Source: Kitasatospora sp. CB01950 | Lineage (GTDB): Bacteria > Actinomycetota > Actinomycetes > Streptomycetales > Streptomycetaceae | Reading direction: 5' to 3' | NCBI RefSeq assembly: GCF_001905465.1 | Contig: NZ_LISX01000002.1 | Coordinates: 557,425 to 621,424, forward strand | DNA length: 64,000 nt | Shown: positions 34,420 through 41,660 of the stretch, piece after piece | Layout: the number at the start of each line of letters is the position of its first letter | How positions within the stretch are numbered: the stretch's first letter is position 1 | Notes under the pieces: model-generated | Told to the model about the DNA's origin: nothing | The model's input: the letters and a program-made list of their open reading frames with translations, nothing else | Database searches by the model: none | Translations under genes and position numbers: made by a program

Positions 34420-35474
34420 CCGCCGCCCTCGACGCCCGCCTGTGCGTCGCCCGTGACACCTTCACCCTCGACGTCGCGTTCTCCGCGCAGCCCGGCGAAG
34501 TCCTCGCCCTGCTCGGGCCCAACGGCGCCGGCAAGTCCACCGCGCTGCGCGCCCTCGCCGGGCTGCTCCCGCTCACCTCCGGCCGACTCGCCCTCGACGG
34601 CTCGGAGTGGGACTCCCCCTCCGCGGGCGTCTTCGTTCCCGCCGAGCAGCGCCCGATCGGCGTGGTCTTCCAGGACTACCTGCTCTTCCCGCACCTGTCC
34701 GCGCTCGACAACGTCGCCTTCGGCCTGCGCTGCAAGGGACTTCGGCGCGCCGCAGCCCGCGCCGAGGCACTGCCCTGGCTCGAACGCATGGGCCTCGCCG
34801 AGCACGCCGGGCAGCGCCCCGCGAAGCTCTCCGGCGGCCAGGCCCAGCGCGTCGCCCTCGCCCGCGCCCTCGCCGTCCGCCCCCGCCTGCTGCTCCTCGA
34901 CGAACCGCTGGCCGCGCTCGACGCCCGCACCCGGCTCGACATCCGCGCCGAACTCCGCCGCCACCTCGCCGAGTTCGAAGCCGTCGCGGTGCTCGTCACG
35001 CACGACCCGCTGGACGCGATGGTGCTCGCCGACCGCCTCGTCGTCATCGAGGCCGGCCAGGTCGTCCAGACCGGCCGCCCCGCCGAGGTGGCCCGCCGGC
35101 CGCGCACCGACTACATCGCCCGCCTGGTCGGACTCAACCTCTACCAGGGCACCGCCGACGGCCGCCGCGTCACCCTCCCCGAAGGCCAGGTCCTCACCAC
35201 CGACCAGGAGTTGACCGGCCCCGCGTTCGTCGCCTTCCCGCCCGACGCGGTCACCCTGCACCGCCACCGCCCCGAGACCAGCGCCCGCAACCTCTTCCCC
35301 TGCACCGTCGCCGGCCTCGACCTCCACGGCGACCGCTTCCGCGTCGACCTCACCGGCCCCCTCCCCCTCGCCGCCGACCTCACCCCCACCGCCGCCACCG
35401 CCCTCGACCTCACCCCCGGCACCCCCGTCTGGGCCGCCATCAAGGCCACCCAGACCCACGCCTACCCGGCCTGA
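34416..35474 (+). CDS. modC: Molybdate ABC transporter ATP-binding protein
   Basis: 352 residues. Walker A LLGPNGAGKSTAL, Q-loop VVFQDYLLFPHL, signature KLSGGQAQRVALARAL, Walker B LLLLDEPLAALDARTR and the H-loop LVTHDPLD. The C-terminal ~120 residues form a TOBE/molybdate-binding domain (FPCTVAGLDLHGDRFRVDL...VWAAIKATQTHAYPA) that can sense intracellular molybdate. GTG start in a GTGA overlap with modB. Confidence 0.95.
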   Translation: MTAALDARLCVARDTFTLDVAFSAQPGEVLALLGPNGAGKSTALRALAGLLPLTSGRLALDGSEWDSPSAGVFVPAEQRPIGVVFQDYLLFPHLSALDNVAFGLRCKGLRRAAARAEALPWLERMGLAEHAGQRPAKLSGGQAQRVALARALAVRPRLLLLDEPLAALDARTRLDIRAELRRHLAEFEAVAVLVTHDPLDAMVLADRLVVIEAGQVVQTGRPAEVARRPRTDYIARLVGLNLYQGTADGRRVTLPEGQVLTTDQELTGPAFVAFPPDAVTLHRHRPETSARNLFPCTVAGLDLHGDRFRVDLTGPLPLAADLTPTAATALDLTPGTPVWAAIKATQTHAYPA

Positions 35475-35607
35475 CAGGCGAGGAGCGGCCGACCGGCGCA
35501 GAAGGACGGGCCGTCATCGACGCCGAACCCGCGCCTGCCACCACACCCGGCTCCCCGAACGCCGCCTCCCGCCGCCTGCCCGAGTTCGCGCCCAGGCCTG
35601 GACGGGC

Positions 35608-36789
35608 TCAGGCCTGGACGGGCTCCGCCGCCCCGCGTCGGGAACGGGGCGTCCGTTCGTCGCGGGTGGTCGCCGCGGCCACCGCGCATGCCGCCAGCGC
35701 GAGTGCCGCCGCCGCGAGCGGGAACCAGCGCCCGCCCAGCAGCCCGATCGCCGCCGACCCGGCCACGCCGCCGGCCGCCGTGCCCAGGTACAGCGCGCTG
35801 CTGTTCAGCGAGATCAGCAGTGGCGCGCTGGCCGGATCGATCGACGCCAGGCGGTGCGGCAGCGCCACCGACACCGCCCACCCGGCCAGCGGCACCACCA
35901 GGGCGTACCCGAGCGCCCCCGGCATGGAGCGCCCCAGCCAGGGCAGCGCGGCGAACGCGCCCGCCGCTGCCGCCGAGCCGGCCAGCAGCACCCGGCGCAC
36001 CCCGAGGCGGTCCACCAGGCGTCCGCCCAGCCAGCTGCCGGCCACCGACATCAGACCGACGGTCAGCAGGATCACGCTCAGCCGACCGCCGTCGCCGCGG
36101 GTGGCGCCCGAGACGGCGGTGGCCAGGTAGATGTAGACGCTCTGGAAGGCGAGGAAGAACACCAGCGTGGTGGCCGCCGCGCCAAGCACCCGGGGCCGGG
36201 CCAGCGGCGCGAGGCGCGACCGGAGGGTGGGGGCGGCGACGGGGGTGGGCAGGTCGCGCAGCAGCAGGGCCAGGCCCGCGAGCGCGGCCAGTCCCAGCGC
36301 GGTGACCAGCCACATCGTCAGCCGCCAGTCGGCGCGCCCGACCCAGGTCCCCACCGGCACGCCCAGCGCGGTGGCGACCGTCATCCCGCCGAGCACGGTG
36401 GCCAGCGCCCGTCCGCGCCGCTCGGGGGCGACCAGGGTGGTGGCCACCGCGTTGGCGGTCGGCGTGTAGAGGGCGGCGCCGGCCGCCGCCAGCACCCGGG
36501 TGGCCAGCAGCAGCCCGTAGGTGGGGGCGAGCGCACTGAGCGCGTTGGCCGCGCTGAACACCACGAGCGCGGTCAGCAGCAGGCGCCGGCGCGGCCAGCG
36601 GGCGGTGAGCGTGGCCAGCACCGGGGCGAGGAGCGCGTAGCCGAGCGCGAAGACGGTGACCAGTTGGCCGGCGGCCGGCACCGACACCCCCAGGTCGGCG
36701 GAGACGGGGCCGAGGATGCCGGCCACCACCATCGAGTCGGTGCCCACGGCGAAAGTGCCGAGGGCGAGCAGGAGCAGACGTACGGGCAC
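35608..36789 (-). CDS. MFS transporter (DHA1, AraJ/Cmr-type)
   Basis: 393 residues from GTG 36789, preceded by GGGGGG at about 6 bases. The N-terminus VRLLLLALGTFAVGTDSMVVAGILGPVSADLGVSVPAAGQLVTVFALGYALLAPVLATLTARWPRR is typical of 12-helix DHA1 exporters. An in-frame ATG at 36861 would lie inside the repeated operator-like motif and has no ribosome site, so it is not used. Divergent from an ArsR-type regulator; the two look like a repressor/efflux pair. A 16-bp duplication (CAGGCCTGGACGGGCT) covers its last codons. Confidence 0.85.
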   Translation of the reverse strand: MPVRLLLLALGTFAVGTDSMVVAGILGPVSADLGVSVPAAGQLVTVFALGYALLAPVLATLTARWPRRRLLLTALVVFSAANALSALAPTYGLLLATRVLAAAGAALYTPTANAVATTLVAPERRGRALATVLGGMTVATALGVPVGTWVGRADWRLTMWLVTALGLAALAGLALLLRDLPTPVAAPTLRSRLAPLARPRVLGAAATTLVFFLAFQSVYIYLATAVSGATRGDGGRLSVILLTVGLMSVAGSWLGGRLVDRLGVRRVLLAGSAAAAGAFAALPWLGRSMPGALGYALVVPLAGWAVSVALPHRLASIDPASAPLLISLNSSALYLGTAAGGVAGSAAIGLLGGRWFPLAAAALALAACAVAAATTRDERTPRSRRGAAEPVQA

Positions 36790-36843
36790 GGGAAGCCCCC
36801 CGGGGCGCAGGAACGGGTTCGGCGAATGGCAGGACTGCGCCAC

Positions 36844-36913
36844 CAACCGTTGGACGAGCATGCAACAGTTGGACGCTCGTCAAACATTCGGGGATGGGTG
36901 GATAATTGTCAAA
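36844..36913. promoter_or_regulatory. ArsR/MFS divergent operator-promoter
   Basis: Two copies of CAACMGTTGGACG (36844-36856 and 36863-36875) are 19 bases apart, close to two helical turns. Next to them are a minus-strand TTGACA (complement of 36908-36913) and the inverted repeat ATTGT-3-ACAAT. A plus-strand -10 GATAAT lies at 36901-36906. This fits a repressor covering both promoters. Confidence 0.6.
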
Positions 36914-36955
36914 CAATCACCGCCCCGGCCCCGGCCCCGAGGAGCACGCGCCACC

Positions 36956-37279
36956 GTGACCGACACCGACCGGCTTCCCCAGCCCGCCGCCGCCGACATC
37001 GACCTCGTCACCGTCCTGCACGCCCTCGGCGACCCCGTGCGCATGACGCTGCTGCTCAGCTACGCCGACGGCGCCGAGCACTCCTGCGACCCGGGAGGCC
37101 TCGGCCTGGAGCACCTCCACAAGTCGACCGTCTCCCACCACATGCGCGTCCTGCGCGAGGCCGGCGTCACCACCACCCGCGTCGCCGGCCGCAACCGCCT
37201 CGTCAGCCTGCGCCGCACCGACCTCGACACCCGCTACCCCGGCCTGCTCGACGCCCTCCTCGCCGCCGCATCCTCCTGA
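36956..37279 (+). CDS. ArsR-family winged-helix regulator
   Basis: 107 residues. DIDLVTVLHALGDPVRMTLLLSY, then the recognition helix HLHKSTVSHHMRVLREAGVTTTRVAGRNRLVSLRRTDLDTRYPGLLDALL. Members of this subgroup control divergent MFS exporters and respond to organic compounds; the Cys/His metal sites of ArsR/SmtB proteins are absent. GTG 36956 has GAGGAG 11 bases upstream. Confidence 0.88.
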   Translation: MTDTDRLPQPAAADIDLVTVLHALGDPVRMTLLLSYADGAEHSCDPGGLGLEHLHKSTVSHHMRVLREAGVTTTRVAGRNRLVSLRRTDLDTRYPGLLDALLAAASS

Positions 37280-37720
37280 CCGACCGACACCAGCTGCTGT
37301 GCGCACGGGGCAGGCGATGACGCCGGCGTCGGACCCGTCCGCCCGCCGAAGCAGCGGCACCCGCGGCCGGCCCCTCCTCCCCCACCCCCTCCGCCCACCG
37401 CGGCAATCCGGCGGCCGTCCGGTGACCGTCCTGCGACCGAGGCATCGCCGCCGTCCCCACCGGTCCGTCGGCGAGGCGCTGCGGCACCCGGAGCCGCACG
37501 GTACCGGCGCCCGTCCCCACGCCAGCCCGCCGGGACGCGAGGTCCGAATGCCGCCAGCACCCGGCCCCCGGTCGGACGAGGATCGAAACCCTCCGGTACT
37601 GCGCCGCCCCGCCCCCGCAGGGCCCCCGTGGACGCCGCCCTCGCCGACGGGCCGTCCCGCTCACGGGCGGGACGGCCCCGGTCTCCGTACCGCCGCCCGA
37701 CCCGCACCCGAGGACATCCC
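37280..37720. other. Gene-free stretch with a terminator-like hairpin
   Basis: 441 bases; the open frames here are Pro/Arg/Gly-rich shadows with no recognisable protein. A perfect inverted repeat GGGCCGTCCCG / CGGGACGGCCC lies at 37649-37678 and may end transcription from the ArsR gene. GAGGA at 37710-37714 is the ribosome site of the next gene. Confidence 0.6.
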
Positions 37721-38446
37721 GTGCACACCGCCACCGCCCCGACCGCCGCCGAACGCGCCCTCGGCACCGCCGACTGGTCCGCGCTGACCGTCGAACTCGA
37801 CTCCCACGGCTGCGCGTTGACGCCCCGCCTGCTCGACCCCGCCCAGTGCCGGCAGCTCGCCGCGCTCTACGACCGGCCCGAACTGTTCCGCAGCACGGTC
37901 GACATGGCCCGCCATCGCTTCGGCTCCGGCCAGTACCGCTACTTCACCCACGACCTGCCCGAGCCGGTCGCCGCCCTGCGCGAGGCCCTCTACCCCCGCC
38001 TGCTGACCGTCGCCCGCGCCTGGGCCGACCGGCTCGGCCGCCCCGCGCCCTGGCCCGACACCCTGGCCGAGTGGACCGCCGGCTGCCACGCGGCCGGCCA
38101 GGACAAGAGCTCCCAGATCCTGCTGCGCTACGGCCCCGGCGACTGGAACGCCCTGCACCGCGACGTCTTCGGCGACCTCGTCTTCCCGCTCCAGGTCGTC
38201 GTCGGCCTCGACGTGCACGGCACCGACTACACCGGCGGCGAATTCCTCCTCGTCGAGCAGCGGCCCCGCGCCCAGTCCCGCGGCACCGCCACCGTCCTGC
38301 CCCAGGGCCACGGCCTGGTCTTCACCACCCGCGACCGCCCCGTCCCCTCCGCCCGCGGCCACTACGCCGCGCCCGTCCGGCACGGTGTCAGCACCGTCCG
38401 CAGCGGCCGCCGCCACACTCTCGGCCTGGTCTTCCACGACGCCTGA
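37721..38446 (+). CDS. 2OG-Fe(II) oxygenase family protein (PF09859-like)
   Basis: 241 residues from GTG 37721 (GAGGA 6 bases before). LFRSTVDMARHRFGSGQYRYFTHDLPEPVAALREALYPRLL, then the iron ligands in WNALHRDVFGDLVFPLQVVVGL (HxD) and the distal His/Arg in APVRHGVSTVRSGRRHTLGLVFHD. Proteins of this type are predicted Fe(II)/2-oxoglutarate dioxygenases of unknown substrate, often near DNA-alkylation repair genes. The next gene encodes an Ada-type zinc domain, which supports a link to alkylation damage. Confidence 0.85.
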   Translation: MHTATAPTAAERALGTADWSALTVELDSHGCALTPRLLDPAQCRQLAALYDRPELFRSTVDMARHRFGSGQYRYFTHDLPEPVAALREALYPRLLTVARAWADRLGRPAPWPDTLAEWTAGCHAAGQDKSSQILLRYGPGDWNALHRDVFGDLVFPLQVVVGLDVHGTDYTGGEFLLVEQRPRAQSRGTATVLPQGHGLVFTTRDRPVPSARGHYAAPVRHGVSTVRSGRRHTLGLVFHDA

Positions 38447-38459
38447 CACACTGCTCACC

Positions 38460-38765
38460 ATGATCAACGACGACATACCCGCCCCGGCCCCGGCCCCGGC
38501 ACGCACCTACACCCTCATCGGCCCCGACGGCCGCCCGTACACCAGCACCACTCCCGGCACTCTCGGCGGCTACCGCCGCGATCGCCTCTACGGCCGCCTC
38601 GACTGCCCCTCCGCCCTGCGGTTCATCGCCGCAGGCGGCTACGTCAGCAACCGCGTCTTCTTCCCCGACGAGGCCACCGCGATCGCCGCCGGCTACCGGC
38701 CCTGCGCCAAGTGCCTGCCCGAGAAGTACCGGCAGTGGAAGACCCGAGGGACCCCCGAATCGTGA
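38460..38765 (+). CDS. Small Ada-type zinc-binding domain protein
   Basis: 101 residues. GTLGGYRRDRLYGRLDCPSALRFIAAGGYVSNRVFFPDEATAIAAGYRPCAKCLPEKYRQWK is the stand-alone Ada metal-binding domain. In Ada this Cys4 zinc site takes methyl groups from DNA phosphotriesters; here the CPSA and PCAKC cysteines are visible, but no methyltransferase or HTH domain is attached. It sits between the oxygenase and a small gene that overlaps it by GTGA. Confidence 0.85.
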   Translation: MINDDIPAPAPAPARTYTLIGPDGRPYTSTTPGTLGGYRRDRLYGRLDCPSALRFIAAGGYVSNRVFFPDEATAIAAGYRPCAKCLPEKYRQWKTRGTPES

Positions 38766-39313
38766 ACGTCCGTTCCCCCTTGATCCCCACCCCCGAGGCC
38801 GCCGCCCACGGGCCGCTGCCCGCGCCCGCCCCGCACACCGCCGCCGAACTCGCCGCCCTGCTGCGCCTGCTCACCGAGCACCGCCGCCCGCCCCTGCACA
38901 GCGTCACGATCGGCCACAGTCGCGACGACGCCTCCCGCGCGGCCGCCACCGCGTTCGCCGACGCCTGGCGCGCCGCCGGCCGCACCGTCCTCGCCGTCGT
39001 CGACTGGCCCGAGCAGGCCGCCTCCTGGCTGCGGCCCGCCCACCGCCTCACCGACCCCGGACCCGACGCCCTCGTCATCGCCGCCGCCCCGCTCGGCTGG
39101 GCCCAACTCGCCCGCCGCCTCGCCCGCAGCACCCCCTGGCGCCCGGAGCGCACCTTCGGCTTCGCCTCCCTCGCCGAACCGGCCGCCACCGCACTCGCCG
39201 GACCGGGCGTCCTGGACGGCGTGCGCGGCGCAGGCCCGGACGGCGGCACCTGGCGGATCGACCACGGCTGGACCGACTCCTTCCCACCCCCGGCACCGGA
39301 CGACGCCGCGTGA
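38762..39313 (+). CDS. Protein of unknown function, coupled to the Ada-like gene
   Basis: 183 residues from GTG 38762 in a GTGA overlap. Soluble. It has SVTIGHSRDDASRAAATAFADAWRAAGRTVLAVVDWPEQAASWLRPAHRLTDPGPDALVIAAAPLGWAQLARRL, a Rossmann-like alpha/beta pattern without a nucleotide motif. No family is recognised. Tight coupling suggests it works with the oxygenase and Ada-like proteins. Confidence 0.65.
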   Translation: MNVRSPLIPTPEAAAHGPLPAPAPHTAAELAALLRLLTEHRRPPLHSVTIGHSRDDASRAAATAFADAWRAAGRTVLAVVDWPEQAASWLRPAHRLTDPGPDALVIAAAPLGWAQLARRLARSTPWRPERTFGFASLAEPAATALAGPGVLDGVRGAGPDGGTWRIDHGWTDSFPPPAPDDAA

Positions 39314-39486
39314 ACGCCGCGCCCGCCCCGACGCAGTCCAGCCGCATCGCGGCGTAGTGCTTCGAAGCGTCGCAGTCCTCGGGCGGATCGGTCCGTTTTC
39401 GGTCAGATGCGAGTCGACACGCATGACACGTTCAGTCGCCGGATACACACTCTCAGGCACCTGAGCGTCTTCCGGGCTACATGTGA
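39314..39486. promoter_or_regulatory. Probable promoter region of the PhyH mini-cluster
   Basis: 173 bases, less GC-rich than the surroundings. It contains the inverted repeat CTCAG-GCAC-CTGAG (39452-39465), 21 bases before the oxygenase start, possibly an operator. No regulator gene is adjacent. Confidence 0.4.
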
Positions 39487-40314
39487 ATGAACACAAGGAT
39501 GTGTCAACGCATGGTGAATGTCGCAACAGTCGATTCGCAGTTACGGGGCTTTCGCGAGCGGGGCTACCTGGTCCTGCCGGGCTGGCTCTCGGACGACTTC
39601 GTCCAACGCCTCGCGCAGGAGGTGGACTTCTGGGTGGACGCGGGCTGGCGGCAGCGATCGATCGATGCCTGTGGGCGCCCCGCCGACGGCGAGGCGCCCG
39701 AGGTCGTGGAGCTCGATCTGGCCGCACACGGCGAACTGGCCGTGCATCCACAGCTGTTGGAGCTGATCTCCCGCAACGAACTGCTCGGCCGCTCCTTCGT
39801 CTTCCACCATCTGCACAGCGACCGCCGCCCGTGCGCCGGTGGCGGCAAGAGCTGGCACCACGACTACGAGCAGCCGGCCGGCGGCGGACGCCGGCACCCG
39901 ATGGTCCACACCCTGCACTACATCCACGGGCTGCGTCCGGGAATGGGCGGGCTGGCGGTGCTGCCCGGTTCCCACCGGGAGCCTCTCGGCAAGGACGCGC
40001 GCGGCCACCTGGGCACCGACGCGCTCCCTGGCGAGGTGCTGATCGACGACCTGCCGCCGGGATCGACCGTGATCCTGCACTCCGCCCTCTTCCACACCCG
40101 TCGGGCTCCTGTCGCACCGGAGACCGGGGCGCGCTACATGATCGACGCCTCCTACTGCCGCACCGGCGTACAGTGGCCGCCGGTCAAGCCGTACTGGCGG
40201 CAGATCCTGAACGCCGCGAACCGCCGCGGTCTGGCCCGCGACCGCTGGCCCGAGCTGTTCGCCGCACGGCACTTCACGGAGTACGTCCGCCCGGCGGAAG
40301 GGGCAAGGGCATGA
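39487..40314 (+). CDS. Phytanoyl-CoA dioxygenase (PhyH)-family oxygenase
   Basis: 275 residues. FRERGYLVLPGWLSDDFVQRLAQEVDFW is the PhyH start. Iron ligands are the HxD of SWHHDYEQP and the distal His in STVILHSALFHTRRAP, with an Arg nearby for 2-oxoglutarate. Such enzymes hydroxylate or halogenate small molecules in natural product pathways. Three in-frame ATGs (39487, 39499, 39511) exist; the first is listed, but none has an ideal ribosome site (AAGGA at 39494-39498). It overlaps the next gene by ATGA and opens the mini-cluster. Confidence 0.87.
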   Translation: MNTRMCQRMVNVATVDSQLRGFRERGYLVLPGWLSDDFVQRLAQEVDFWVDAGWRQRSIDACGRPADGEAPEVVELDLAAHGELAVHPQLLELISRNELLGRSFVFHHLHSDRRPCAGGGKSWHHDYEQPAGGGRRHPMVHTLHYIHGLRPGMGGLAVLPGSHREPLGKDARGHLGTDALPGEVLIDDLPPGSTVILHSALFHTRRAPVAPETGARYMIDASYCRTGVQWPPVKPYWRQILNAANRRGLARDRWPELFAARHFTEYVRPAEGARA

Positions 40315-40964
40315 GGGTCCTGGAGGCCGTGCCGTTCGAGGCGGTGATGGAACACTTCTCGCGGCAGCACCCGCACGACCCGTCGGACGCGGCCAACTCC
40401 AATGACGAGGCCCTGCGCCACGTCACCAACGCGCAGCGCATCCTGCGGGGCCGCTGGCACAAGGTGCTCCTGGACGGGCCGGAGGTCCTGCGGGTGGCGC
40501 TCCCCTGGCACCTGGGCGAGGCCGGCGAGGTCGAGCTGGTCCCTCGCACGGGCCTCACGGTGACCGATGCCGCCCGCCGGCTGAGCCGTCTGCACGCCAC
40601 CTACGCCACCACCAATCCGCTGTGCGCGGCCAAGCTCGCCCGGCAGCAGACCGATGCCCCACCGCTGCCGCTCTTCCTGAGCACCGCGCCGATGCCCGGC
40701 CCCGACTACGAACTCCTTTCGGGGCGCCACGACTTGATCCATCTGGACGGTCTGCACCGGATGCTCGCCTGGGCCACGGCCGGGCGCCTGACTCCGGGCC
40801 GCTGGACGCCGGCGTACGTCGCGGGGCTATCCCCGTCCGACGTAGGGCATGGCGCTGGGCATGACCAGGACCGACTGGATGTTCACGCCGAGCGGCAGGG
40901 CGGCCATCGCCCGGACCATGTCCACGACGTGGCGCACGTCCATCGTGGGCTCGACCCGCAGTGA
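40311..40964 (+). CDS. Uncharacterised protein with a ParB-like DGLHR motif (DUF6309-like), 3' end antisense to an SDR gene
   Basis: 217 residues as read. The reliable part is about 170 residues: MRVLEAVPFEAVMEHFSRQHP, HVTNAQRILRGRWHKVLLDGPEVLRV, then YELLSGRHDLIHLDGLHRMLAWATAG. The DGLHR motif recalls ParB/sulfiredoxin-like ATP/CTPase sites (DGHHR), but the rest does not fit; it resembles DUF6309 as far as memory allows. From about residue 173 the frame runs antisense through the last 138 bases of the converging SDR gene and becomes His/Asp-rich junk, so the native stop has probably been lost. Confidence 0.65.
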   Translation: MRVLEAVPFEAVMEHFSRQHPHDPSDAANSNDEALRHVTNAQRILRGRWHKVLLDGPEVLRVALPWHLGEAGEVELVPRTGLTVTDAARRLSRLHATYATTNPLCAAKLARQQTDAPPLPLFLSTAPMPGPDYELLSGRHDLIHLDGLHRMLAWATAGRLTPGRWTPAYVAGLSPSDVGHGAGHDQDRLDVHAERQGGHRPDHVHDVAHVHRGLDPQ

Positions 40965-41576
40965 CCCGTCCGCCTGCCGCACGGCGGGCTGGGGCCGGTC
41001 CTCGGGGGTCACGTTGCCGATGTCGATCTGGCCGCAGGAGATGTCGAAGCGACGGCCGTCGAGGGACAGCGATCGGGTCAGGCCGGCCACGGCGTGCTTG
41101 GCCGCGGTGAACGCGATCGAGTCCGGCCGAGGCACCTGGGAGGAGGGGGCGCCGTTGTTGATGATCCGTCCGCCGCAAGGGTCCTGGTGCTTCATCAACC
41201 GGAACGCGGCCTGCGAACAGAGGAAGGTGCCGGTGGCGATGGATCCCATGACCCGGTTCCAGTCCGCCGCGCTCACCTCCTCGACCGGGACGTACGGCAT
41301 GGTGTCGGCGGCGTTGTTGAAGAGCAGGTCGAGCCGCCCGAACCGGTCCGCCACCGTGTCGAAGAGGGCTGCCACGGCGTCGGGGTCGGTGATGTCGGCC
41401 GCCATGGGGACGGCACGGTCACGCAAGTCGACCGGGGCGAGGGCGGCGGTCTTTTCAAGCCGTTCGACGCGACGCCCGACGAGCACCACCGTCCAGCCGT
41501 CGGCCAACAGGCCCAGCGCGCAGGCCCGCCCGATGCCGGTCCCCGCTCCCGTCACGATCGCGGTCTTGCTGACCAT
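40827..41576 (-). CDS. SDR-family oxidoreductase of the mini-cluster
   Basis: 249 residues. Start MVSKTAIVTGAGTGIGRACALGL (cofactor motif), VVLVGRR (NADP preference), NNAA, then a catalytic region IINNGAPSSQVPRPDSIAFTAAKHAVAGL. The usual catalytic Tyr of YxxxK is replaced by Phe (FTAAK), so activity may be altered or absent. ATG 41576 has AAGGAG upstream. Divergent from the aminotransferase gene (84 bases between starts), converging with and overlapping the unknown gene. Confidence 0.85.
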   Translation of the reverse strand: MVSKTAIVTGAGTGIGRACALGLLADGWTVVLVGRRVERLEKTAALAPVDLRDRAVPMAADITDPDAVAALFDTVADRFGRLDLLFNNAADTMPYVPVEEVSAADWNRVMGSIATGTFLCSQAAFRLMKHQDPCGGRIINNGAPSSQVPRPDSIAFTAAKHAVAGLTRSLSLDGRRFDISCGQIDIGNVTPEDRPQPAVRQADGSLRVEPTMDVRHVVDMVRAMAALPLGVNIQSVLVMPSAMPYVGRG

Positions 41577-41598
41577 CCGTCATCTCCTTCTCCACAAA

Positions 41599-41610
41599 GC
41601 CCACTTGGGC
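41599..41610. promoter_or_regulatory. Palindrome between the SDR and aminotransferase genes
   Basis: GCCCACTTGGGC in the 84-base divergent spacer; possible operator for both promoters. Position and symmetry are the only support. Confidence 0.3.
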
Positions 41611-41660
41611 GCGCCACCCGAGCGTGCCCACCGGCCCCACCCTCGAACCGGGAGCGACAC

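Noticed and set aside
36790..36861. The 24-codon longer MFS start at 36861.
   Set aside because: It lies inside the repeated operator motif and lacks a ribosome site, while GTG 36789 has one and gives a normal MFS N-terminus.
37280..37720. Open frames of 150-180 codons on both strands in the gap after the ArsR-type gene.
   Set aside because: Composition is Pro/Arg/Gly-rich, with no ribosome sites or recognisable motifs, as expected for shadows in GC-rich noncoding DNA.
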